Below are positions 1 to 10,730 of a stretch of 45,935 nucleotides of DNA, piece by piece. Under the pieces are notes generated by a model. It searched no databases, was not told the origin of the DNA, and was given only the letters and a program-made list of their open reading frames with translations. The stretch covers positions 19,409-65,343 of the forward strand of contig KN817671.1 of NCBI GenBank assembly GCA_000827495.1, in the 5' to 3' direction. The first letter of the stretch is position 1; every line of letters begins with the position of its first letter. Origin of the DNA: Hypholoma sublateritium FD-334 SS-4 (taxonomy: Eukaryota; Basidiomycota; Agaricomycetes; Agaricales; Strophariaceae). A program made the position numbers and the translations under genes.

Positions 1-241
1 GGTTCGCTGGAGTCTCATAGCGAGTTTTTGTACTGTCTCCCGGTTTGTCAAGGGAACATCCTTTGATAGAGACGCTGCCCATAACTCCCATCGTCACAGA
101 CTCATGAGCTAGGACCATTCTCAACTGATTCTATTATCCGCCTTCTTTGAACTGCTGACGAGGGCACGTCTCAGTCCCTCGTTATCTGCCTTCAACACAT
201 GTTTAATGCTCCGAAAAGCAAAAATCCACGTGTAGTCTAAA
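1..241. other. Left-edge sequence, no gene recognised
   Basis: I see no convincing exon here. It may hold the promoter or first exon of the SAP-like gene that follows; a short ATG-led reading frame near 200 does not join the next exon in frame without a further intron. Confidence 0.3.
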
Positions 242-1783
242 AGTGACCCTATCACCGGTAGCCCTGGTTATGGCATTACTAGAGCTCGCCTACAAGATAT
301 GTGCAAGACATATGGACTACTCCATTCAGGAAACAAGTCGGCTCTCCGTAACAAGCTTCAAGACTTCAGCCAGAACTGCGATCATTGGGAACTGTGAGTG
401 ATGGACATATGGTCTTCAGTGCGTCAATATGCTGACTTTTGGAAATAGCATTCTTTTCCGAAAACCATCGCAACCCCACCTGGGCCCTCGAACTGGCCAA
501 CTTGCTGCAAAAAAGCAGTCGACAAAGAAATCGGTGCAACAAACCAAGGCGCTCATAAATTGCTCTGCCGCTTTAGTGTCAAGTTTTCACAGTCACGCTA
601 TGGAGCTGGATGTAGTACCAACAGCCCAGGATCGGCCTCAGCCTGCTCAACAGTGGAACAAGGAACAACACGAAAGTGATCTCGATTGGGTACGTCTTAT
701 CTGCAATATTTGACTCCACCACCTCATTCCTATATGCCCACCTCAGGCAGAATTTATTGTTACCACATATCCATATCCATCAGAGCTCCAGCATGCACAA
801 ATAGACCAACAACAGCGCCAGTCTGTCAAGAAAGAATTGGTAGGCAGCCTCATAAATGTTGTTATAATTGTCTATCTAATTTCTTGCATTAGTTTCTATC
901 AGATGTCGACATTAAGAAGTACATCCAGGAGACGCTTCATGAGACGTTTCAAGCCATTGTAGCCTCCAACCCAGCATCTTCTACTGCACCCAGCAATATG
1001 GAAACAGAATCTACTCCCTGCAGCTCCAAACTTCCAAATGCCACTGCCAATACCAGCATCAACACCCTGCCCAATCCACCATTGGGAATTGTACCCGCAT
1101 TGACACCATCATCACCAATGTGGGAGCCTGCACTACCAAGCCGATCTATCATTATGGCCAACGGCTTTGTTATCACATTTACGGAAGATCAGGTCCCAAC
1201 TCCTCCTGCCATCTCATTTGCCAACAAGTTGGAGCCTTTGGTCACCAAGTTGGAGCGCCTTAACTGCATATGGGATGACACAAGCGCCTTCTGGAAGAGA
1301 TCCTCCTACCTCGTTATCAACGGCTATCCTATACCAATAACATATTGGAAAGAGGTGTATACCTCTAAGTGCACTGGCTCATGGAAAGCTAACAACTGGC
1401 AAGCAATGAAGGGCAAATATTTTGAGTTTAAGGCAGGATTTCACCATATATTTTATTCTCAATCTGATGCCAGCATTTTTTGACAGGTCTTGGTCCATGC
1501 TATACGCCGTTATCCCTCAATGAAAGCATTCCTGGATCACCTCTCAGGAGGTGGCGAACATTTGGGATATACAGCCATCCTCAGCAAGTTGGCTGATGAA
1601 CGATCTACTGAGAATAATCAAATCGTTCAGCTGGCGAAGGATGAATATGGTGACTCATTTGCTTCCACCTTTGGATATCGACGACATGGTGTGTGGGTTC
1701 CTAAGACTAAGGCGGTTGACATTGCCAGGCAATATCATGCGATTCATGGGCTTGTAGATCCTTCAGGTGATGAATGCGAGTAG
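242..1783 (+). CDS. SAP-like DNA-binding protein, agaricomycete-type, five visible exons (copy 1)
   Basis: Exons read as about 242-393, 449-689, 747-839, 893-1432 and 1487-1783, joined in one open frame. The first carries a SAP-like helix-extended-helix (TRARLQDMCKTYG, then KSALRNKLQDFSQN), a fold that usually binds DNA. The middle is low complexity. The C-terminal half has conserved-looking blocks (WDDTSAFWKRSSYLVING, PITYWKEVYTSK, MKGKYFEFK, FGYRRHGVWVPKTKA) that I know only from unannotated mushroom proteins. Introns 1-3 are GT-AG and the fourth (1433-1486) is GC-AG. No internal stop is visible, unlike most genes nearby. The true start is uncertain because the frame is not clear upstream of 242. 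A second, broken copy lies at 9505-10730. The gene ends tail-to-tail with the tyrosine recombinase remnant, which suggests a DNA-binding partner. Function is inferred only from the SAP-like part. Confidence 0.6.
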
Positions 1784-1929
1784 AATATCTATTTCAATTC
1801 CCTGTTTTTGTTTACTTAAATTACATCTGTATGTGTATGGCATGTTAATCAAGATTGCTTCATTACTACATATTTGTGAGCCTGACTTTTCTACGCACAA
1901 GGACAACTACGACCACATGTGAAACATTT

Positions 1930-3584
1930 TAATGCAGGTTCTCTGTTCGGATTGAGGAAATCCTCCCGTCTCTCTGTGGGGTCATCATTTCAAGAAATCA
2001 AATACTTTACAATTGTAAGGTTTGTGAATTCAGTACTCCATCCACCCCATTCACAGATGCGGTGTAATGACCATCGCCTTTCTGATGAAAGGTATTGACA
2101 ACCATCACGCCTGAATGAATGAGTTCCATAGGCTGTGGGGTCGATGTTGATGTCAAGCAGGTTATTTCAAAACATTTCAAGGAACTGTTCTGAAGTCTTT
2201 ATGATGTTAATTTTTGTTACAAGCTGCCACAATTGGGACAAAATATTACTCACTAAAAATGCATTCTCATCAGCAGAAGGCCTGTCTTTAGAGGCCATTC
2301 GACGAAAAATGTATCCAGACGTGATTTTGCTCTCTCGAATCCAATGTGCTAATGCGCGAACAGGACAGAGGTGGCTTTCTGCATCAGGCAACATGTGTAA
2401 CACAAAGGGCTTGATTCCTGAGGATGTCAATTATAAAGCTGAGAATAATAGGAGGCAGTGGCACACTGGAACACTCACCCCCATTTTTGTGTGTTTTTCA
2501 GAAAGGCAGCGTCACCGTAACAGTTTGTCCATCTTTTGAAAGGATCAAATGTTCGCGGCGGATTTTGAGCACCTCATCTGAACGGAGAAGACAAAAGAAC
2601 GCAATAAGATAAATTGCCTGAATCTCACGTCGAGCCATAGAACCACCCCATTCATCAGATGCCAGTAGCTGATTTTCAGTGTCATCCAATGGCACCTTGT
2701 CCAAATCTGAATGCTTTGTGGAATGGGCATTAGGCGGCGGGTATTCACGAAGCTCCCAGTTCTCATTGAAAAGATGAAGTTTTTTTAATGCATCCTAGGT
2801 CAAATGTTGGAGTGAGAACACATATTTGAAGCTAGAAAATGCAAAATAACTTACTGAGATTATTGCCTGTCCACTTGTTGGAATTTCTCCAGAGCGAGTC
2901 TTCCTGGTGCAGAGACTCAGCATATATGATGATACCTGCAGAGAAACAGATGGGTTTCCCTGCATGCAGCTGGAAATCTCATCTCTGTGCCATGATGTAT
3001 TTCCTAAGCCATGTACTCTTCCAAACGCATGTGTGATTGCTGCACGGATCTTTTGGGCATGTGAGAAGGTTCCTATAGCAGCACCGTATGGTTTGATCTT
3101 TCCTTTGAGAGTCATCTCATCGGATCTGGGAGGGGTCCCGCCACTTTAGCCCATGATCTCTATATGCATATCACACTTACTCATTGATAATGAAGGTTAT
3201 GATGTACTCAGGTGATTCAGCAGGTGGATTTAGACAAAGAAATTGCTCGATGGATTTTATGATTCCATTGTTGACTAAAAACTCAGCGCACTGTTTAGCC
3301 AGCCTATTCAAGATGACAGATTAATTAGGCAGTGAATCAATTGCTTTAAAGTACCTTTGATAGTCGCCATCTGTTTTATCTGTGATTCCTTTCGATGCAC
3401 CAGTGATGGACTTGCGCCATCGAGAGATCCCATCTGACACAGGGGGAAGGCGGTCTGCTAGTGTGAGCTCGGGGAGTGTCTCCCGCTCGCCTTCTAGATC
3501 ATCATCAATAGCTTCATCATTAGGTATTTCTGCATTGTCGAGCAGAGAGCGGAATGCAGGGAATACAGTGTTAACAGCGACCAT
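1930..3584 (-). pseudogene. Crypton-like tyrosine recombinase, multi-exon, broken by stops
   Basis: Reading right to left, exons separated by roughly 50-60 bp introns encode an N-terminal acidic segment (from 3584), a helical core-binding-type region (SHAQKIRAAITHAFGRVHG near 3060) and a tyrosine-recombinase catalytic domain. Box I with its Arg is FFCLLRSDEVLKIRREHL (about 2610-2560). The box II His-x-x-Arg is GTHSFRRDGC (about 2120-2095). The likely nucleophilic Tyr is in IVKYLIS (about 2005-1993). Families with this layout cut and rejoin DNA through a 3'-phosphotyrosine; fungal Cryptons move this way. At least three in-frame stops interrupt it: TGA at 2498-2500 (before KTHKNGG), TGA at 2167-2169 (MF-stop-NNLLDI) and TGA at 1990-1992 (LIS-stop-NDDP, where Trp is expected). 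The catalytic residues survive, so the decay looks recent, but this copy should be inactive. Assignment to Crypton rather than another YR class is by overall resemblance. Confidence 0.7.
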
Positions 3585-3720
3585 GGTTGCAGCAGTGAGA
3601 GTTCAAAAATGTTTCATTTATCAATTGCATAGAGTGGTTCAAGTTGATCAATTACAAAAAAAGAAATAGGCCCTTGGACTATATAGTCTTTCAATGCAAA
3701 AAACTGTACCTATAACTAGC

Positions 3721-5690
3721 CTAAGCTACTACGTCCACCAAATCATGAAGCTTACTCCAGAGTGATAAGCCAAATTGCCAGCGTGTTTTTTTCTTTTCCA
3801 TCATCTTCTGGTATGCCTTGGGGTCGCTTTGCTTCAGCTCATCCTGCATGCAGAAGCCGTTGTCTATAAAGCGGAGGATTCCGCCAGAGCAGTACTGTGT
3901 GAAGGACATTCATACTTCGTGGTCTCGAACAGGTAGGTTGCGGTGGGTGAGGGTGGCAGAGGGGATCAAAATAAGTGAGCCTGCAGGGAATTCTATGATC
4001 TTTTTGATATCATCCAGCACAAGGTGCCTGCCAAGTTCTGGATCGAACCATCCAAGAGCCTGGATAGAGCACCACCCAAACGCCAAGTTGAGCTGGTCAC
4101 GATGGCTTTCAGTACACACGCGAGGGCCAAAGTTGAACGCGGTGGCTGGAAAGACTGATTTTTTGCCAAAAATGCGGCGGAGGTGGGGCATCTTCTTGAA
4201 AAGCTTGTCGGTGTACTCCTTGCAGTGTAGGTAAAGGTCAGGGGACCATGTGGCAAAGACGGCTACAGAGCACTGTTAAGCTACTATGTCTTGGGATCTA
4301 CAGCATGAATGTGCACTGTTCTCAAATTTTGCCATTCTCTGCAGGCCCTTCATGCCTAGAAAGGCGTCTATTTCATCTTGATGGCCTGACTTCAAAAATA
4401 CTGGGTGCTTCATACTCCATGCATGAGTTACGCTGACATTCACGACAGACTTCGTTGTGGTCCTCCTTGTAGGTTGGGTCGCATGGCTGATCTGCTGCTA
4501 TGGCAAAGGCGTGGCCATCCGGGCCCACAAAAATCTTGGTGGTCCTAGAGTATGTGATGAGTTCCGGCTGTGGTAGGAGTGGGTAGAGCGCCGGCACGTA
4601 CTTTCCGTCATTTTTGATGACTTCGTACCCCTGGTCCACTAAGGCCTGAATTGCAGCTGGAAGAGCAGGCGCCGGGGCAGTGTGGTTGGTAGCGGCATAG
4701 CCGCATGAGGTCGCCAGCAAATCCTGAACATTGAGGCTGGTTTCCACCAGGGTAGCCACGTGGATGTGGCGCTTGCATATCTTGGGTGAAGGGTGGTACC
4801 CGTTCTCGATGATATCTGCCTCGCGCTTGCGCTTGCGCTGACGATTTCCGCAAGATTGCTTGGAAGGCTGAGCCAAGCCCCCAGCGGCATGAGGCCCGCC
4901 CTCGAGGGCGATTACAGGATCTGGCCCATGCATGGGATGTTCTGCAGTGTGCGATGAACTGGGAGTGGGGGCGGCGTGGGCGTTATTGTAGTCCTGCTCC
5001 ATCTTTAGGCCTGCATTTCCCTCACACGGTGCCATGTCCTCATCCCCTTCAACGCCTGGGTCGTTGTTATGCAAGTTTGGGTCGTCCTCTGCAGCAATGG
5101 AAGCCTTTAGTAGTTCGTGTAAGCCTGGGCTGAATGTGCTCTTGACGGCTTCAACAGTGGCATAGGGCGAGAATACAACCCCTGATTGTGTCTGCAAAGT
5201 AATTGGTCAGTATGACATGGAGAGGGAGTGCAGGTGGGGTCAAATATTTTTGGACCTGATGCAGGTGCACAAAGATGGGGCGTCCACTATGTAGCTCATT
5301 TGATGTTAGAAACTTGCCAAAGTGCAGTGGCGGTGGGGTAAACCCACCTTGGAATATCTGACAGAGTGCCTGTGCTCATGCGGGTCGATGTGGCTAAGGC
5401 AGAGGGCTTGTCAGTGCTCGATGGCCTCCACAGTGACTGAGCTTCATTTCCACTTGCCTGCTCTGCGCTTCTTTGTGCAATTCCCAGCAAGATTTCGACC
5501 AACAAAGCATGGAGCAGGTAGTGGCAATGACAGCACGGCAGCACTTGGGCTTGGGAGTGGACTCACCTTGGGCAGCTGTGGGGGTGGGTGGCACTTGGCC
5601 GTAATGTTTTTGGAATGGATGCTCATATTTATTGGGGCCTGTTGCTACTGTATGCACCTGCTGTTGTTGCTGTATCTAAGAAGCGTGGTC
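3721..5690 (-). pseudogene. TET/JBP-like 2OG-Fe(II) dioxygenase, mushroom type, one stop in the catalytic domain
   Basis: The C-terminal domain (about 4260-3721) is a double-stranded beta-helix dioxygenase. FNFGPRVCTESHRDQLN carries the iron-binding His-x-Asp, GWCSIQALGWFDPE and HLVLDDIKKIIEFPAGS form the core strands, and LIPSATLTHRNLPV carries the distal His. Upstream exons give a low-complexity, basic region (KQSCGNRQRKRKREADI near 4860-4830) and Gln/Ser-rich segments reaching about 5690 through several introns; the 5' end is unsure. This resembles the TET/JBP-like oxygenases expanded in mushrooms and linked to KDZ transposons (Iyer and colleagues, 2014); TET/JBP enzymes oxidise 5-methylcytosine or thymine in DNA. 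A TGA at 3910-3912 falls between HEV and MSFTQY, where this fold places the Arg that binds 2-oxoglutarate. It is most simply a CGA to TGA change. The reading frame then continues intact to 3721. Substrate is not shown by the sequence. Confidence 0.72.
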
Positions 5691-6382
5691 AGAGAAAGTG
5701 GGTGAAAAAAAGCTTAAGCTTAGGTTGTACTTTAGAAGCACTTGTAACAAGGCAATCCAAACATATGGCGCCTGACTTCAGCTAGTTGGTTCTGCGCCTA
5801 ACAGCTGCTGGTTCATTGCAGGGGAAAAAGTATGATTTTAGTTGAATTTATGGTCATTATGCGCGTACTAGCCACATGCGGGTCTGGGGGTAGGTAGCTA
5901 CAGCCAATGCCCAGGCATCCACCCCATTCCAGTTGTATCAGCCTGCTGGCCGGACGCATCGTACGCCGAAAACCAGCACACATGGGTGGACGTCCACTTT
6001 CGCCTTTTGATAGTTTTGCGGCTGCTTGCCAGCGCATAGATGAGGGGTGACGGCAGAGATAGGGGGGCTGGTGATGGGGACATCAATCGTCAGCATATGG
6101 CAGTGAGTTGCTGTCGGGAGTGGGGAGCGCTCGATGTGCATGAGCCAGTGCAGAGATGAGCGGTCGATGGCAGAGAGTGCAGACGCAATCGATGGCTAGA
6201 GAATGGGTGAGCTCCCTGGGTCTTTGTGAAGCGATGCCAACTCACCCAAACAGCGCCGGCGACGGGAATCGTTGGCTTGAAGTTGGTGTATGCATGTGGT
6301 GGAGCATGCACAGCGGGCGGCTAGGGTGCCACCATCACGATTCATGGAGACAACATACCGAAGGATACATGGGAGCAACAGA
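5691..6382. other. Gap between dioxygenase and nuclease genes
   Basis: No secure gene. Minus-strand reading frames around 5900-6080 (a basic stretch KTIKRRKWTSTHVC) could be further 5' exons of the dioxygenase gene, but I could not connect them with clear splice sites. The segment otherwise looks like promoter or intergenic sequence. Confidence 0.3.
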
Positions 6383-8120
6383 TCACTTTCCCTTGAATTT
6401 CTTGACCAAACCCGGGCTAGCTGCCAGAAGGATAGACTCTGGAATCCAAAATGATATCTTTTCCCCAGACGATGGGATGGAATCCATAATGAGAGATTTT
6501 ATTTCGTCATCAAGCTTGGCAATGCTCTCGATGATAAAATTGCGAGAGAAGGTCTGGATGGTGAATCCGGCCACATCGGGTAGAGTAGACGCCAATCCAG
6601 GACCAAGTCGCGCTTGAAAGATATATGGAATGTGCAAGTAGCCGATACTGCATGAATTTTGTGGGGTGTCGGCAATATATTTGCGAACATCTGGATCATT
6701 GGATCCTTGTTTCTAAAATACGTAGCATTTAGCATGGTACTGCTGTATATCTTGGCTCATAGTAAATCACTCACATGGCTGAGGAGGTACCGGATGGCAA
6801 CACCTGGCCATAATGTCTTTTTGGTTCGACTGGGAAATTCACCCGAAGAGCCCCATGAGAAATATTTCTTGCATAACACCTCAATTTCAGAAAGGCAGGG
6901 CTGATGGAGATACCATTCGGATTTATCTGGCGGGCTGCATCCAGTGCTCCAGGATGTGACAGGCTGCCCATACAATAGGACAATGTCGACAGGTGGGAAC
7001 TTGCTTGTTACGTTTCGAGCAAGTGCTGGATATGTGTGAGTGAGTTCGTTATCAGGGTCTTGCTCCAACAAAGTCCGAAAGGACTTGCGCCAATCGGAAA
7101 GGAAAGCACTAAGAGATTCTTTGGAGGGCAAGTGTTCGGCGGTGGTGAATAACGAGTTTGCAAGTGGAGTTCGTGAAATTTCACATGCGGTTTTCCACTC
7201 ACAGCCCTGAAGTCCCTGTTGCAACAACACCAGGTCACACCTTAGCCTAGGAATAAATGGAGGATGCATACCTTATGATAGTCACCTCCGCACAGTATCG
7301 CCATGAGGAAGAGCCCACTACGATCCAGTGAAACATCAGGGGCTGCTTGAATTGACTTTGTATCAAAGATCCTGATTTGGCCCCCGTCATCGCGTACATT
7401 ATTCCTAAATAAATTTGAGTTTTGCAGGTCGGATATATAGAGTTCAGATGCCTGACATTCGAATAACACAGCAGGCGCCGTACGCCAAGCAATCGCTATC
7501 TTCGGATATTATTGCATCAATTTCTCCCTTCTGATTGAGCTGTGCAAGCTCAGCCTCAGCTTCTCCAGGCGCCTATCACAGAGTGAGAGATATCAAATTA
7601 CAGAGAGCATATACGTACTGTATAGTGAGAGAACCCGAATGCTTCAATAAATTTCTGGAATGGCAGAGTCAACCAATGGCGCTTTGTTGTCTTGACAGTA
7701 ATCCCTCGCTTAGTTTGTGGGCGCTTGTTACCATCAAAGATAAATAACGGAAAAATTGGCAGCTTCAATATACAGCAGAGTCGATAAAATAGATTCCGGA
7801 TGGCCGGATTCTCGCCTGCTCGGGTGCCTTTTTCTGGGCTATTTTTGACAGCCAAGTGTGCCTGGTTCATCCATATACTATGTGCAAGTTTGTAAGGCAT
7901 CAGATTAATAGCATTATCAGTTACTTTGCTGCAGACCTGGCATCAATCCCAATGATCAAATACCCTTCTCCTCAGCGTGCAAACTCAAATCCCTCCGAGA
8001 CAGAAAACTGAGCCAACATCCGAGTTTGTGCGGCCGGGGATAAAGCCTAGCATAGTTTTCAAGTCAATGAAAAATATATGTACGGGCTTAACACACGTTC
8101 CAGAGATTATGGACGCCCAT
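6383..8120 (-). CDS. XPG/GEN1-like structure-specific nuclease (PIN-like fold), about seven exons, one in-frame TGA
   Basis: Start chosen at 8120 because MGVHNLWN matches the family's N-terminus. Exons are about 8120-8097, 8046-7937, 7877-7619, 7572-7459, 7411-7272, 7215-6776 and 6718-6383, all joined by small GT-AG introns. The order fits XPG-N (IGIDASIWM, PIFPLFIFDGNKRP), XPG-I (APGEAEAELAQLN, AIISEDSDCLAYGA) and a helix-hairpin-helix-type block (LMAILCGGDYHKGLQGC). Acidic metal ligands are visible in IDAS, FDG, GEAEAE and EDSD. A C-terminal region follows (WPGVAIRYLLSH to VKKFKGK). Proteins of this class cut flaps or four-way DNA junctions. A TGA at 7972-7974 interrupts exon 2 just before GEGYLIIGIDA; the rest of the frame is open. 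So this is either a freshly broken gene or an exon border I misread. FEN1 itself is unlikely because the C-terminal part differs. Mushroom genomes carry many unassigned proteins of this kind. Confidence 0.75.
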
Positions 8121-9504
8121 AGCCGCGGCAGAGGTAAAGAGTTAAGGCAGGGAAGGTTGAGTTTGGGCTGAGACTAATATGAGACTGGGAAGAGATGCAC
8201 TGACAGGTTTCTAAGATTTCACATCATGTGACTGAAGATGCGTTCGCGCGCTACTACAGCAACATCAAGTTGAACGCGAGTTTCCTGGTGCAATTTCTCA
8301 AAAGTCATTATGCAGGTGACAATCGTCTATTTTCTCACTGAAGAATGTCAATCCATGCACTTGAATGTCTTTTTCCTGGCTCATGGCAACTTTGGACACT
8401 GATCAAATGTTCAATGATGGGACAGCAGGCCACAGAATGTTTTACATGCCAACACAAACATTACGGCAATTACTGTGACTTTCTCACAGCAATTCATGAC
8501 ACCGCTTGCATGTCAAGCAGCTCAGCCAAAATATATATTTATACATCATGCTACATATGTAGTCACCGTATCTATTGCCCAACTTGACAGTCCCAAATCT
8601 CCCTCTTTCTCTCCCAGTTCGAACTTCGTGAACTTCGTGTTTTTTTTGCCAATGCCACCCATTTCTCCCGTGTCCGAAGCCCTCAAGGAGTATTCATCCA
8701 TGTCATATTCGTTGATAGGAGTGCTGGTGGTGGCCCTTGCAGCAGAGCTTTCCATGCTCTTGTCCGCCGCGAGCCCCAGGGTGCTCAAATTCATTGCTCA
8801 ATTGGTTGCTGGCGCAGGAATACTCAGTGGTTTTGGATACGGGTTGTATTTTCTTTGGTGGGTCTTTCATTTTCTTGGGTGGGTCTTTTAGACCCGCTGC
8901 CACATCTTGCAGACGTGTTTGTTTTCTTTTCCTCAGTTGGAACTTAGCCCCCCGCGCGCGCTCGCGGCCAACTCGCCGCTGCTCGGCATCGGTGTCCGCA
9001 TTGTTCGCGTAAGCTGATGGTCACTTGTGACCATCAGCTTATGCGATCACCCCAAACATCCGTTTCGGCGGGCACAGCTACACTTCTCTCTGGGTGGGGA
9101 TGGTCCCGGGGTCACGTGCCTGGGCACCGTCACACCAAACTGGACTGGGACCGCCCTCCCTGTCTTGAATGAGTCAATGCTGGACTGTCTCGCCCGCCCC
9201 CCCTCCACTCACGCCCGCCGCGCATGCCGTGTGCTGTTTGTTTCGCCCGATGTCGCTGGCCAGAGCCGATTGCTGACAAATTGCCTTTTTTGCGCTCAGC
9301 TGGCTGTGCAACCCGGGCGCGCCCCGGCGCCCTGATGGTGGCGACGACGGCATCATCCTTGGCAGCGTCGCCTGCCCCTTTTGGCTCGACTGTGCCACCG
9401 CTGTCGCGCGTCACTGCAGTCTCACATGGCTGCTCCTGCTCTCCGCTCTCGCACTCCTCGCCCTCGCAGTCACATACACAGCCCGGCACTGTTCCCACCC
9501 AAAC
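8121..9504. other. GC-rich spacer with one doubtful small membrane ORF
   Basis: About 1.4 kb without a secure gene. A plus-strand frame at 8652-8891 would encode about 79 residues with two hydrophobic stretches (IGVLVVALAAEL and VAGAGILSGFGYGLYFLW), but it has no recognisable family and may be chance. From about 8940 to 9400 the sequence turns GC- and CpG-rich, in contrast with the AT-rich repeats to the right, and may be a promoter zone for the SAP-like gene at 9505. Confidence 0.3.
9007..9044. repeat. Near-perfect palindrome with 15-bp arms
   Basis: Arms TAAGCTGATGGTCAC (9010-9024) and its exact reverse complement (9027-9041) are separated by two bases. Three more flanking bases on each side pair apart from one G-T step. 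It would form a very stable cruciform or RNA hairpin, or bind a dimeric protein. No terminator role is expected in a fungus. Confidence 0.8.
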
Positions 9505-10730
9505 ATGTCAGATATCAGCATGGCCAACCCTACACCCGAAAACTTGCAGGCGCAAGCACACGACCAATCAACGGAAGTGGAGGGAATGCATGATAGGGGC
9601 CTGCTGTTTCTGAAGGTGGTGCATGGGAAGGTCGAAGTCCAGCATCTGGACATGTGCGTGAACCGCGCAGTCTATTAATTTCTCTTCATGTACGCGAGAC
9701 TAATTTTAGCCGTCATTATCACAGCAATAGCGTGGACAAACCGACGCTGCAAGATTGGTGTCGCGCGTACAGGTTATTGTGCACAGGAACAAAGGACATC
9801 CTGAAGGGGCGTCTGTGGGAGTTCAGTGGCCGACGTGATGAGTGGGACAGGTGAGCATCTTTTTTAAATAATGTATTTCCCAAGTGCTCTAAATGTTATT
9901 GGCTCTGCGCCGCACTCTATAGATTTGTTCCCAAGGCGCGTCACATGCACCATGGGGCCCAGTCAACAGGTGATCACCTGGCCACTCGGAAGGCAACAAA
10001 GCAATCTGTGTGCCGTGCAGCCGACATATTTGAGAATCGAGAAGCGCACCCGCTACCGCACATGCCATTGGCTTTGCCATCTCAAACTCCCATGCAGACG
10101 GCAGCGCAGCATGCTGCAATTCTTGATTGGGTGAGTCTCATTTCCACATAGCAATTTTAAAATATTGCGGTTCGCTAATCTACTATATCAGGCTAAGAGC
10201 GCGGCTTTCAAACATCCATACATCAATAAAGAGGCACACGAGGCAGCGGCCAAGGTGCGTCTTGCTTCGCGCAGTGCTATGATGCAGGTACATAAATTTT
10301 GACGCAAACTAATGTTTTAATCTCTAATTTAAACATGTTTTTCAGGCCAACAATACTTTGTTAGAGCTCGCAAACATGAAGCTCAGTAATATTGAGGCCG
10401 GGATATCCCTGATCGTGACCTCAGCCTCAGTACAGCCAGTGGGCGCTTCGACTCATCAAGAAGCACCCGTGTCAATGACACATACTCCCGTTGCCCCGGA
10501 TCTGTCAACCAACATTGCTGTCAGCGCTGGCGCCAATCACACTCAGCCTGAAGTCGTGAGTTGAAATCCTGCACGTCCGACTTCCTCCCCTCTTCCGCTA
10601 TGCTCATTTGTTCTTGCTAATGGAACCCGGATTGAATTTACTGCGGCAGATGTTCCGCCACCTCCCTCCATGTCATTTGCACATGACATTCCACTGCTCA
10701 ACTCCATGTGGGATGATGTCTCATCATATT
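9505..10730 (+). pseudogene. SAP-like protein copy 2, truncated by a fold-back element
   Basis: The exons 9505-9653, 9725-9850, 9923-10130, 10192-10254 and 10346-10730 join in frame through GT-AG introns. The gene starts with MSDISMANPTPENL. The SAP-like block is KPTLQDWCRAYRLLCTGTKD followed by LKGRLWEFSG. Later segments parallel copy 1: LANGTRIEFTAADVPPPPSM matches the copy 1 stretch around 1150-1210, and MWDDVSSYS matches WDDTSAFW. Copy 1 continues for about 190 further residues, but here the frame runs straight into the repeat element beginning at 10731. An in-frame TGA also lies at 10562-10564 (EVVS-stop-NPARP). I could not find the missing 3' part to the right of the element, so more than a simple insertion may have occurred. 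Confidence 0.7.

Noticed and set aside
1930..3584. Starship captain (DUF3435) identity for the recombinase
   Set aside because: Starships are described from ascomycetes and the box II region here fits Crypton-like recombinases better; no Starship cargo is seen.
9130..9498. Cys/Gly-rich minus-strand frame of 122 codons
   Set aside because: It lies in CpG-rich sequence with similar open frames on both strands and has no recognisable motif.
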